This document shows positions 15,112 through 56,080 of a stretch of 64,000 bases of DNA, piece by piece. The position numbers and the translations under genes were made by a program. Source of the DNA: Centropus unirufus. Taxonomy: Eukaryota; Chordata; Aves; Cuculiformes; Centropidae. Positions within the stretch are counted from its first letter, which is position 1. Every line of letters starts with the position of its first letter. Below the pieces are notes generated by a model. The model had not been told where the DNA came from. It did not search any database and saw nothing but the letters and a program-made list of their open reading frames with translations. The DNA lies in NCBI GenBank assembly GCA_013397695.1, contig VYZI01000391.1, forward strand, positions 603,542-667,541, written 5' to 3'.

Positions 15112-15245
15112 ATTCACGGGGCGGCAGCGCCCCCTCGCGGCGTGGAGCCGCTGCGGCCGCTGGCGGCGGGGAGCGGGCCGGTCTGCGGCGGCGCCCGGAG
15201 CCGAGGGGGAGCGGGGGGAGTCCGCGGTGCGGGGACGTAGAACGG
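15112..15245. promoter_or_regulatory. Isolated GC-rich islet with a CTCF-like motif
   Basis: An abrupt block of roughly 130 bp that is mostly G and C and rich in CpG sits inside AT-rich DNA, about 6.4 kb before the SEL1L CpG island. Its left edge follows 'ttaagaattcac' and its right edge precedes 'gtagaacggaaagc'. It contains gcgccccctcgcgg at 15127-15140. On the minus strand this fits the CTCF core CCASYAGRKGGCRS at about 12 of 14 positions. No splice site or protein domain supports a coding exon here. It could be an insulator, the promoter of an unannotated non-coding transcript, or a GC-rich insertion. Confidence 0.45.
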
Positions 15246-18089
15246 AAAGCACCTTCCAACGCTATTTCCAATGTGCGGCTTTCGCAGCTCTCATAAGCTT
15301 CGAGGTATCTAGAACTGGATATTTCAGGTTAGTCCCTAATAGGAAACTTCAGTGAAAACTTGAGTAGAGAGGAGCCCCCTATTATATAGGACAAATCCAA
15401 TTTACAGTCCACGTGAGTGTCTTTAAATTCCCATTTACTTCAATATTTAGGATATGCACTGCTGCGGAAACATGCCCAATTACTACTCTTAAAGTGACGA
15501 GTGACAGCAGCAGCAATGACAGCTTTCTGCTGAAGTGAAAATTGCTCTTAAAGCTAAACTGTAATGTTCCTCCTTCACAACAAATGGATACTTGGATCTC
15601 TAATCTAGCCTGTTTATAGCTGAGCGTGCTGAAGTTTGTAACATGAACGCTGAACTCCATCAAAACTGTTTTATGTGCTGTGGGTTACAGAGCAGCTTAG
15701 CAGACAAAAAGCAAGTGAATAACAGAAGAGATGAGCTGATCATCAATGCAGCTGTCCTGAGGGGATCTTATCAAGTCAGAAAAGATTGATACACCAAACA
15801 TTTAAACTCACAATTGCACCAGAGGAAAAAAATTAAGTGCGGTTTGTACTCCCTCCCACTGTGAGAATCATCTATCCATCGCATGAACTGATAGATCCTT
15901 GCCTTGCTGAATCTTCAGGCAAGCTCAAACTCCTGGAGCAAGAGATGAATAACCTGTCTTATCTCTGACTGGTGACACCTTAACCTGGGCACCATAACTC
16001 TAAAGCTGTTTGTGACACCTGTATGTCCTTTATAAAGGTCCAAAATTTTAGGAGCAGGCACACAGCAATAAGTAAAATTACTATGTTCCACTACCAGTGA
16101 AGGCTTTTCTGGAAGCAATGAAATATCACGGCACACCTAGGCAGCAACCAATAACTTTCACCTTGCCTTCTTCAAAGTCCAGTGGCTCCATGGGAACATG
16201 TCTAGTTACACCTCCTCACTGCAGCAGCTACAGAATCAAGGCGTGACAACAGCATAACCCTGCAATGGGGAAATCTTCCTCAAAACTCTTCCAAATATCT
16301 CTTGGAAAACCTTATGCTGCTATTCCCTTCCTGAGGAGCGTAGCCCCACAAAATATACCTCAGTCCCAACCTCCTACAGTCCCAATTTTAACTCCTCAAG
16401 TTAGTCCTCTGATGCTCTTCAAACAATCTTGGCTGGGCTAACAGCTGTCCTGAATATTGACCTCTAATTCTATCAAGTCTCAGATTCTTTTAGGTGCAAG
16501 TTATTTCTACAGATGTGTATTCAAAGATATACAGCTGATCAGTTTTCTCTATTTCCTGTTGCCAAATAACCTCAGAAAAAATTACTCCCCTAAGCATGTT
16601 TATTATTTTCAAGTGTATGTTGAATCATCTGTCTGAATTACACCCTGCATGAGTGCTAAGATTGTTTATTTATGATTGATAGTTTAAACCTTGTGATTGT
16701 TTTCTGCTTTTCCAGATGAATGACTAAAATTTTCTAAGCAAAGCATTATGAATAGTAAGCAACCGTACTTCTGAGCTATTTTTAAAAGCCCCAAAAATAA
16801 GTGTTCCCGCAATGTAAACACAAACTAGATACCCTAGAGTTCACAGAAGGGTAGGGGACAGTCAATATAGCAAAATATGACATATTCAGAGATGCTCTTT
16901 TCTTCATCTGGCTTTGAATCCCCCCAGAAATACAGCTCTGCAGATTTTTCCCAGTTAATACTTAACCCTATTCCCTTAATGAATATCCTGCAGGCATCTT
17001 TGCCTGTTCACTTGATTACTAACCAGAGCTCTTCTGGGCTTGTAGTCAGCACAGAAAGTTTCAAGAAGAGGACAGGCAAGCTGGAACAGAAAATGTCATA
17101 TCCTTGTCCCACTTTGCCCTGAAACCCATCTCCATGCTGTAGTAGTTATCTCATCCTGTTTTATCTTGAAGGCTTTCAGTCCCTTTGAAGTTTTCTTACT
17201 TTAGAGTAATGCAGTTTCCTCTAGAAATTTCTCTTAATGTAACTGATGGCATTACATCCATAAATGCAAATACAGTGCAACATATATGGAATTATCAGGT
17301 TGCAGGCAGCATTAGTTTTAATTTCCTTCTACATCTGCACTACAACCTATCAGACACCTCTCCAGAAATCAAGTCAAAGACACACTAGAATTCCTAAATT
17401 CACATGCTCGGGCAGTGGTACAGAAAGAGAGCAGATTATCTTTGGTAATTTCCAATTATAGACCCTTGTTATATTATACTTCTTCTGAATAAAACTGTTT
17501 TCCTCATTTCACCCAGCTTCAAAATTCAGGGGACAATATAGAATTCTACTGATTTTACACAGCATTGTTTCAATAATTAAAATGTTTTTTAAAATACAAA
17601 TATGTTTTCACCACTGGTGCACAGATCAGCCTGACGTCTCTGTATCTAGAGTAGTCTGTGACTTGTTATGCTGTAGCATACTGAAAAGTCATTTGTGTTT
17701 GCCATTCATTTACATCTAAAAACAGGACCTTCAGTGTACAGACAAGTAGGCAATGCTGGTTTTTGTGCAAGCACACAATTGTCCTTGTCTGAAGGTTTCC
17801 CTGCTAGGCAGAGTTGAAGCTCTCAGCAAAATTCAGAGACATAAGAAATCTATACAAGCAAGCAACTCATGCCCCTGGGACTGTAACATTACAAATCTGG
17901 TAAGCATGTAATACTCAGGTTTCATTATATCCTACAGGAAATCTCATTGAAGATAACCGGAGGTCTTCCCTTGAGAAAATAAGCAGTAAAAAAACCCAAG
18001 TGATTGCAGTAACTCAATAGCAGAGGCAAAGCCAGAACCAAACAAAAAAAAAAAGCATGGTTCCAGGAACTTAAACAAACAAGAGTATT
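15246..18089. other. Intergenic DNA, nothing recognised
   Basis: AT-rich sequence with only short open frames of no recognisable family. No coding exon, RNA gene or confident repeat was found. Confidence 0.55.
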
Positions 18090-18982
18090 TTTCTCTGTGC
18101 CACTGTAAGAAAGTACAATGTAAGAACATCTGGTTCATTAAGCTGTCTGGTGAAATACAACCCAGCGTAATAGAAGTAACAAGCAAAGGTACTCAGGCAT
18201 TGTCAGCAAATGGCAGGGGGCATTGGGAATGACGATAAGGTCAGAAGTTGCATGGAGAAGAACTGGTCCTTTTTTATTGACCAGTGTTGGATGTAAGCGT
18301 TGCCATACTTGGTGCATTTTTGTCAATTTCCTGGCAATACTTCTCTGCTATGATGGTTTCACCCAGATGCAAGAAGTTGCAGTGGATAATTCCACTTGCT
18401 GATTGCATTGTGATGTGATGAAAAGCAAGAAATGAATCACTTTTGGTGATTTGGTGCAGAGCAGACTTCATAATGGCGATTTGCTTGATTTTCATTCAAC
18501 TCATGTGAAACCCATTTGCTGGGATTTTCCAAATCGGTGCAAATGTCAAATAATTGCTGAATGGTCAACATTTAGTTCTTCTGCAACCTCTCAAGTTGTT
18601 TTGCATGGGTCTGCCTCAATACTGGCCCTTAACTGGTTGGCATCTATTGCAGAAGGAGATTCATAGCCTTCCTCATCTTCAAGGCTCTCACTTCTGGTAC
18701 AAAATTTTTGGAAACAATACCAAGGTGTATGCTTTCCCTGGCCAAATACTTGGTTGATATTGCTAGCATCTTTGATGGTTTAAATCCCAGAATTGCTCAA
18801 ATTTAATCATTAATTTGACAGCATAATATAAAAAGAAGAAACCAAAACCATGAGCATAAGTGAGTGAATTTTGCACTTTAAAGTAGTATACTGCATGAAC
18901 ACAGCTAAATATAATTTTAATCCAAGATAATCATCACAGTTTACAATGACAAAAACAGCGTTTACTTTTTGCACCAACCTTA
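18090..18982 (-). mobile_element. Decayed mariner (Tc1/mariner) DNA transposon, Hsmar1-type
   Basis: Read on the minus strand, the right end carries a mariner terminal inverted repeat (18959-18982, reading TAAGGTTGGTGCAAAAAGTA) next to a TA. Inside is a broken transposase. A helix-turn-helix part includes NINQVFGQG, SESLEDEE and QLRASIEADP, followed by EVAEELNVDHS and KWVSHELNENQANR. A second part includes SASGIIH, LGETIIAEKYCQEID and PTLVNKKGPVLLH. These match the Hsmar1/cecropia-like mariner family in order. Several stops and frameshifts interrupt it. The segment that should hold the first catalytic aspartate (the family's DEKW region) is largely deleted, and the left inverted repeat was not found. 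It cannot encode a working enzyme. The left edge is approximate. Confidence 0.85.
18138..18761 (-). pseudogene. Mariner transposase pseudogene
   Basis: This is the coding remnant inside the mariner element. The order of conserved blocks from 18761 down to 18138 follows the family. First come the N-terminal DNA-binding helix-turn-helix blocks, then the SHELNENQ linker region, then the ILLH block that precedes the second catalytic aspartate. In-frame stops interrupt it after the ADPCKTT block and before HLHRFGK, and at least two frame changes are needed between the SHELNENQ, YCQEID and VNKKGP blocks. In intact mariners the enzyme cuts and pastes the element at TA sites through a DD34D catalytic triad. 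Here the DEKW region is missing and the second aspartate position (LLHDNARPH in the family) is altered to LLHATSDL. Confidence 0.8.
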
Positions 18983-20529
18983 TATTAGGGAAACTGGAGA
19001 GCAAGGGCTGATATTTTCACTAATGAGTTTCATGCTAAATCAGCTGGAGAGGAGAAACGGGACTGGGTTATCTGCATTTCTGTCTATGTGGATGCTGGTA
19101 GTTCACAATGTTGGCTAATTAACCTCTATGATTTGTTACAGGTCTAGATGGGCTGATTGGTCTTACAGCTACACCCTTCTTGTTCCTTGACTGGAGTGCT
19201 CACAAAAGCCATGCCAACAACCGATTTTCTAATATAAAACAGGAGATTGTTACTTCTCTCCAACTTGCTTCTCTCTCCCTTGTTCTCTGTGATTGGACAC
19301 TTGAGTATCTCAGATGAGGTGAGATTAAGCTTGATAATTTTCACCTTTGCTCCCTCTTGTTCCTTAAATAACATTTGTATTGAGTCTCTTCCTTTACATA
19401 TTGGCCTTGCTACAGTCATAACCCTCCTCCCACAAACACTAGAGAGATTTAGGAATATTATTCTCCTTGTAATTGTGTCCTCAGAAATGTGTGTCTGCAA
19501 ACTTCAAAAACACAGAGCACAACAAAGATAAGCAAAAAATATCACTAAAACCCTACAAAAACTAATCTTAAACTATATATTTTGTGCCCTAATTAAAAAA
19601 AAAAAATATGTGTCCTTTTTGTTAGAAAAATTCATCCATGTATTTTGGGACAGGAATCCTCTCTAAAAGGTGGCTGAACTTTGCTCCTTTATATTTTCAG
19701 TAACCAAGCTGAAAAATCCTTATGAGACTATCTTGCAATGACAGTTCCTGGGGAACTGCTCTTCACAATGTACCAAGCTTCATACTTCTCCCATTATTGC
19801 AGTTTTACATTTAAAAAGAAAAAAAAAACCAAGTCATACAAGAAGGTTTGCACAAAGTAAAAAGCATTGACACTACAAAAGAGACAGCTGTGTGATCAAA
19901 TTACAGAGAGGACAAGCAAGAGTATGGGAAGTATTCAGAAAATTATCATTAATATTTACCATGAATATTTCTAAGCTACTCAAAATTTAACTCACACACT
20001 TCCATTCTCCTAGAAAATGACTAATATTACATCATGTCATACAAGTAGTAGGCAGCATTTAAATAGGTAGAGTTCAAAAACCTTGTCAAAATTTCGATTA
20101 GATAAACGTTTAAGCAACTTAACCTAAGTGTACCTAACGCACAAAAGATGCAACTTGAGCCCTATTTGCCTGGTCCCTTGGCCTGATGCATAAAAAAGTC
20201 ACCCCATTTTAGCATAGAACAAAGAGAAGCAATGCAGCAAAAATACCTACACTTCCATTCAAAGCTTTATAGAAGAAAATGCAAAACTGATTAAGAAAAG
20301 TAATGGGAATTTCATGGCTGCTGCACATATAAAGGCAGCAATAAATTTACCACACTCTTGGAGTACTGCATATACCAAATTAATTGGAACGAACACAGTC
20401 TGCAATATTTTTCTGATTTTTTGTCTCCAAGGTGATGAATTCATAAAAATAATCTCCTTCCACCATTCCATTTTTCCTGTTGTTCTTTCATTTAACTTAC
20501 CCACTCCTCCACTTTAGATGAAGAATAAA
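18983..20529. other. Intergenic DNA, nothing recognised
   Basis: No gene or confident repeat was recognised. Open frames on both strands overlap at 19.14-19.53 kb (118 codons minus, 94 codons plus) but show no known domain, so I do not call a gene. Confidence 0.5.
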
Positions 20530-20720
20530 TTTGGTTAGAAGCAACCTCCAGAAGTCATCTAGTCCAACCCCTGCTCCCTGGACCAGGGTGGGAAGGGATT
20601 TGTTCACAAGAATCGGGAGCACCTTCCTTCAGGGTTGAGACCACCTCAAAGTCTCTGGAGAGCTTGCCCCAGCACCCAACACCCCTCAGTCAGAGGAACA
20701 TTGAGCACTGGCAGTGTAAC
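20530..20720 (-). repeat. Weak CR1-like 3' fragment
   Basis: The run 'agaagtcatctagtccaacc' and the following 'cctgctccctggaccagg' resemble the reverse complement of a CR1 3' tail, where birds typically show 'gatcatctagtccaaccc'. The rest is too diverged to align by eye. It is likely an old CR1 fragment, but another interspersed repeat is possible. Confidence 0.45.
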
Positions 20721-21480
20721 CCCATCCCTAACACCACCCAATAGCTCCACCTTGCTCCAGGCAGCAGTGATCACAAACAGGTGAACTTTATCCCACTGTT
20801 CCACTTGTTGGGTCTGATCCAAATATTGGGACGAGCTCTGGCCTCAGAACCTGTACTGAAAGAAGTCCTTGCACACCATAGTACAGCTTGATTTTGCCAA
20901 AGTTGATGGATGCCATTTTAGTTGTATTGTAGCTAAAAAATAAATAAATAAAAATTACTAATTACCATTCTCCTAATTAGAATAATGACTTATTAGATCC
21001 ATCCAAGATGTTTACATACTACTCAGATGCCCCCCAGCTGAGGTGACACAGGCATCACCTGCAGACAGCGCCAGCAGGCAGAGAACCCTGTTGCTGCTTT
21101 TTAACTGACCTACAGAAAGATGTGATTCTTACAATAAAAAACCAAGAGTTGTGTCCCACAGCCCTCAGTTCCTTCCCGAAGCGGACACCCGTCTGCAGGG
21201 AATGGTCAAGCAATTACATCCTTTCGGAGTCCCACGTGCCGCAGCTGATTTCCATAGATGATGCTTAGGTTACTGCTGCTCCCCGCCCCCCTAAGCAGGT
21301 GTTTTCAACTCCCTGAAATTCTGCCGTCTGAAACAGGGCTCCCCGTTGCTTTTCTAAGCAATTTAAAGCCATATAAACCCTCCAGGTTTCGACTGGGGAA
21401 AGCTGATGGAGACACCTACTGACAAGAGGATAAAAGCATCCCAAGAAAAAGAAGATTCAGAAAATTAAACTTTTAGCCTC
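20721..21480. other. Upstream flank of the SEL1L CpG island, nothing recognised
   Basis: About 760 bp between the weak CR1-like fragment and the CpG island. Base composition moves from AT-rich to GC-rich towards the right. No exon, RNA gene or confident repeat was recognised. Confidence 0.5.
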
Positions 21481-21580
21481 CCTTTCCACGTGTCCCATAA
21501 TAGAGGCTGGACCCGGAGGATTTTCCCTCCCCGCCTGCCGGGCTCCTCCCCAGCCCGGGACCGCGCAGTACCGCCGCGCT

Positions 21581-21594
21581 CCAGCAGAGGGCGC
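21581..21594 (+). promoter_or_regulatory. CTCF-type motif upstream of SEL1L
   Basis: The 14-mer ccagcagagggcgc fits the vertebrate CTCF core consensus CCASYAGRKGGCRS at every position, in forward orientation, and is followed by 'tacctgcgg'. It lies about 480 bp before the SEL1L start codon at the outer part of the CpG island. Occupancy is not shown by sequence. Confidence 0.6.
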
Positions 21595-21687
21595 TACCTG
21601 CGGTCCGCACCCCAGCGTTCCCGAGCCCTACAGGAGGGCGGGCCCTGGGCAGGGCGGAGCCACGGGCCCTCGCGGCGGAAGGGCGGT

Positions 21688-21721
21688 GCTGAGGCCGGGG
21701 CGGCGCTGAGGCCGGGGCGGG
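21688..21721 (+). repeat. Tandem 17-mer duplication with GC boxes in the promoter
   Basis: Two adjacent copies of gctgaggccggggcggc/g (21688-21704 and 21705-21721) differ only in the last base. Each carries a GC box of the Sp1/KLF type. Confidence 0.7.
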
Positions 21722-21852
21722 GCGGCCGCTGCCCTCCCCCTGCGCGGCGCCGCCGCCTTCGCAAGGCACCGCGGGCGTTGTAGGAGCGGCCGCGTCAGCC
21801 AACGGAAGCCGGCGCTTCGGAGCAGCGCAACGCGCGGCCGGCGCTGGTCGGT

Positions 21853-21858
21853 CACGTG
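21853..21858. promoter_or_regulatory. CACGTG E-box in the SEL1L promoter
   Basis: The palindromic E-box sits in the context ggtcacgtgct. The GTCACGTG context is favoured by USF and by TFEB/MITF-type factors. It lies about 200 bp before the start codon, just upstream of the inverted CCAAT box. Confidence 0.45.
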
Positions 21859-21921
21859 CTTTGGCTTTGCGATTCTATTGGGCAAGGAGAGGGCGTGACC
21901 GACGGCCGTTCCTGCCCCCGA

Positions 21922-21940
21922 CCAATGGGAGCGGGCCATG
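21922..21940 (+). promoter_or_regulatory. SEL1L: ERSE-like ER-stress response element
   Basis: CCAAT at 21922-21926 is followed by exactly nine bases and then CCATG at 21936-21940. The canonical ER stress response element is CCAAT-N9-CCACG, bound by NF-Y plus ATF6 or XBP1, so the spacing is exact and one base differs. SEL1L is known to be induced by the unfolded protein response in mammals, which makes the match plausible. Confidence 0.5.
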
Positions 21941-22057
21941 TAGAGCGAGCCGTGGCCCGGGGCGTTGCGCCCGCCGCAGCCGGCAGTCGGGACTCGGCCG
22001 TCAGCGCAACCCGCGGGGCGGGGCGGAGCGGGTCGCCCGGACTCGGAGCCCCTCGGC

Positions 22058-52353
<30,296 letters not shown>

Positions 52354-54436
52354 CAACACGAGCCTCCGTGAAAGAACTGGATTTTTCCCAAAGGAACAAT
52401 TTTCATTGTGATTTAGGACTTTGGATCAACAGTCCCTCCCCCAAAAGAGGCGCAAAGGAATTTAAAAAAAAAAAGTCTGAAAGCTGCTTAGAATGATGCC
52501 TTTTTTCAGGGATAAGAAAATTCTTTTGAAACTGATTTGAATGTTATTTCAGTGCCAATGGAATAACACTATGGCTTTTTTCATGGAAACACAAGAGTGC
52601 TACTACAAAAATGTTGCCTGCTGTATCTAGTTCGTCTTTATTGAGTCCTTTTCATCTCCCAGAGAGGGCAGAATGCTAGTATTGGAAGATTTTTTTTTTT
52701 TTGCCTGTGTGATAGTAGTTGCCCTATACAAAAGTAATAATTTTATGGGCCAACTTAAGTCCAAGAAGTTGAAATATAGTCAAACTCTAAAAAGATTAGA
52801 GCTGTATGAATTTATGTTCTGATTTGCATCCCAGCTATTTCTACAGTCCTTATTTCATTATCTCTTAGTAATTCTTACACTTTGATCTTTTATGCTGTCT
52901 TGGATGGTTTAACATGGATTATTTATAAACTCTGTAAAACTAAGCCAGCAAACATACCATTCTTCACTTGTGTTTTTGGGTATTCTCCATGCCCCTTAGA
53001 CTAGACAGTTCTCAGCAGACAGTATGTAGCCCAGAAGGGGGATTGGTACAGATTGGGTCTGTAGAACTCATCAGTTGAAATCTCTCCACAAAGTGCCCAG
53101 ATGTCAAATTTTTCTAAATTTTTTTTGGAACCTGTGTACTTGGCAATACTTCATGATATAAAACCAAATTGATAGTGTTCCTAAGTTATTTAAACTTGCT
53201 ATTACAAAGAGCTTGGGTCTAGATTACAGAAAGCACCAGTATTATTGGGAACACTGAAAAAAAAAAAAAAAGGACAGAGCCAGAAATCTCAGTGAGTTAG
53301 CTTACTTTTTTATTTGTTTGGTTTTGAGGTGGAAGTTCCATAAGTGATCTGTACTGCAAGAAGGGAACATACGTGCCATCTCATGCATACATCTGTTGAA
53401 TGCATCTACAAAAAAGGGCCCCGAAGGTGTACAACCCTTAAAAAAAGGGTGTGCGATTACACCAGTGATGCCCCTCTGAAGTCTGGCTTGCTGGTAAAAA
53501 TCATATCTTATATCACAGCCGTGCTCTACCTGTCGCCAGCCTCTAGTGTTTGGCATAGATGAGAAAGGAGAAATAACGTCTCTGGCTGGACCATCTGGAG
53601 GATCTCTTGTAACATGAAAATGCAAAGAGTAAGAGGGCTAGTAGTTTATGGTTGCTTGATACCACCAGGTCAGGGCCAAGGCCTTTAATAGAGTAAAGAT
53701 TGCAACCTGTGGACTGATGCTTCTCGACTGCAAGAGGAATCTTAGTAACAATTTTCATTGAACTATAATTTCATGGGTTGGGAGTGGGAAGCAATGGGGG
53801 AGTAGCTTACAGGCAGGAAATGCATACATTTCTGTTCAGTTTTACCAATGGCAGTTAAATATTTGTTTCTGTACTAGCATTTAACCCTCTGAATATAACA
53901 TCTTAAAGCTGAATGAAATATGGCTTTAGCTTATTTTTGACAAAAGTTGTTGTGTTTAAAGGGGTTAAGGGTTTCCTTTTGTGCGAATATTTTTTCCAGT
54001 GGATTGGCAGCAACATATCAATATGTTTTATTTAGAAGTGAGATATTAGTATGGTTTCATACTTAGTACATTTGTAAGGAGACCAATAGATCTGTAGTTT
54101 GGGAAAAGAGGTAAGCAATCCACTCCTTTGTAAACTGAGATGTCAGGGATGACTAGTATTAAAATACAGGTAGGACTTCTCAGTGCTTCAAAATGCTTAT
54201 GCTGGTTATGTGAGGACAAATCTTATATTTTAGTTTGAAAGGTTGCAGCATGTGATAGGGGAATGTCTTGTTCAGTTTTAATCGTCCATAGCAGATGGAA
54301 CAGTATTGGACTTAAATGTAGTGTCTAAAATGTACAGCACTCCCCAGCTGCATTTCTAAGATATCTTTGACATCTAAACACTCACTCTGAAGTATTTTTG
54401 CCTCTGTCACTTAATGGCTTTTTTCAGCCTGGCATG

Positions 54437-54442
54437 AATAAA
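54437..54442 (+). terminator. SEL1L: Possible proximal polyadenylation signal
   Basis: A canonical AATAAA lies inside the SEL1L 3' UTR, about 2.1 kb after the stop codon. It could yield a shorter transcript. Whether it is used cannot be seen from the sequence. Confidence 0.3.
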
Positions 54443-56053
54443 TTAAAGATGATATGGAAAATGCTTTTCAGTTAAATACCATTGCTTCATTGGTATTGGT
54501 CTCTTAGGATGCTCAAAAAAATTGTTCCTGCATTATTGAAACATTTTGGTTGTTTGATCTAAAAAATTCTGAAAGCTCTATCCTATTTGCATGAGAATCT
54601 CTCATCATTGCTCCTATGTGACAGTCTTGCAGCTGACTTTCACTGAACCCGATGCATTTTTATGTCTGAAAATCAGCAAGTTATTTCACTTCAAAGAACT
54701 ACTTTTTGATGAAGCAATAAGGAAGTTTTTCTCCTGTTTTTTTTCCCTTCCACCGAGTTACTACCAATAACGTTTTCAGATGACATTCATTTGAGTGAAG
54801 GTGGTAGTAGTAAAAAGATACTTACCATAAGTAATGGCAAGTTAACTCAGGGATTAAAGAAATGAGTGAGTTTTCCAAATCAGTTTCCTACATGACTTCG
54901 TTTTTTGTGACAATCCCTTGCCACTGTTCTGAAACCTGCATTTTGAGGGAAGTGTTTTCAGCTCTTTACTAGCAATATGTTTCTTATTGCGCACTCAGCT
55001 TATCAAGCAACTTTTTTCCTTAAGGAGGTGGGTTGCTCAGTTTACTGCAGTGAAGTACTATTCCCTTTTGGTAGCCCACAGGTTGTCTTACAGTTTGTAT
55101 GCAGGAGTATTTTGGAAGGGAAACTTGATTTCAAAGGAACCTTTCTGGGCATGTTCGGCATGCTTTGGAAAATTGTATTCTTTGTAGTAACAGAGGCCAG
55201 AGCTTGCCTGTTTGACCTTGCTGAACATGTTGTTCTCTCCCTGCAGGGAGAATGGAGCTACAGAGCAGTAACTGTTACTGGTGGGAGTTTTCTATGTGGG
55301 AAAACTGTGGAAACATATGGGGGAAACCAGTGTTCTGCATCTCAAACTAATCAAACGTACTAGCTGCTGTTGCTGGTTGAAAGAAATGCTGAACTGCTGA
55401 GAAAACAGGATTCTAGTTCATAACTCCAGTGAAAGTTGCCCCAGAGCTGTTTGTTGAAACGTTTTTCCTTGCTTTGCATTGTCCATCATGGGAGAATGTA
55501 ATAGAAGATAAGGCTTTTGATGCAAACCTCCCAGTGAGACTTCTACGAGACAGTTTAACTCGGTTTTTAGTCATCTTCCAAAAGTCAGCTGTTATTATTA
55601 AAGAAAAAAAACTATCAAATGTTATTCTTTTTAGAGAAGAACATTAGGACATAGATTGTGAAAGGACTTTTAAGACTATGCATTATCTGGTTTCCACCGA
55701 TTATATGCTAATTTTGGCCTATAAAAGGGGATGACAGTCACCTTTGCAAGTTGCTTCCTTTTTAGCTAGGCAACAATGGACTGAAATTCTATTTTTGTTT
55801 CAGATAATATTAAACTGAAAATTTAATTTGATTTGAACTACTGCAAATGCATATGGCAGATAGGGACTCTTGGGGGGAACCCTTTGTTTTTATCAGCTGC
55901 AGTTCTTTAAAGGGTCTTGTTAGGAGTTTTGTAAATTTATTTTGTATTTAAAATCAGTATAAAGGCTGGTCAAATGTAATATAATTGTGTAAACAAATCC
56001 TGTTAATAGAAAGATGTACAGATTCATTTTGTACTGTATCTTTAATCTTGTGA

Positions 56054-56059
56054 AATAAA
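56054..56059 (+). terminator. SEL1L: Likely distal SEL1L polyadenylation signal
   Basis: A canonical AATAAA follows U-rich sequence with TGTA motifs ('attcatttt', 'tgtactgtatc') that resemble CFIm sites. It is followed within about 30-45 bases by a GT-rich run (tgtggttactctcagtgttc). The arrangement is that of a strong cleavage site; cleavage is expected near 56075-56085. Confidence 0.65.
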
Positions 56060-56080
56060 GAAACCACTTATGTGGTTACT

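Larger units (their letters stand above)
52354..56080 (+). other. SEL1L: SEL1L 3' untranslated region
   Basis: About 3.7 kb of AT-rich sequence follows the stop codon up to the polyadenylation signal at 56054-56059. Mammalian SEL1L transcripts also have a long 3' UTR. It contains T-tracts and AT-rich patches but no repeat I recognise. A 128-codon open frame at 54977-55363 has no known domain and is treated as chance. A secondary AATAAA lies at 54437-54442. Confidence 0.7.

Noticed and set aside
14968..15240. A 90-codon open frame spanning the GC islet at 15.1 kb
   Set aside because: The sequence changes from AT-rich to GC-rich mid-frame and the C-terminal half is low-complexity Gly/Ala/Arg. 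It has no splice support or homology.
19144..19531. 118-codon (-) and 94-codon (+) overlapping frames next to the mariner relic
   Set aside because: They do not match mariner or any other family I know. I found no reason to call a gene.
54977..55363. A 128-codon + strand open frame in the SEL1L 3' UTR
   Set aside because: No domain or signal was recognised and the position is downstream of the SEL1L stop within the expected 3' UTR.
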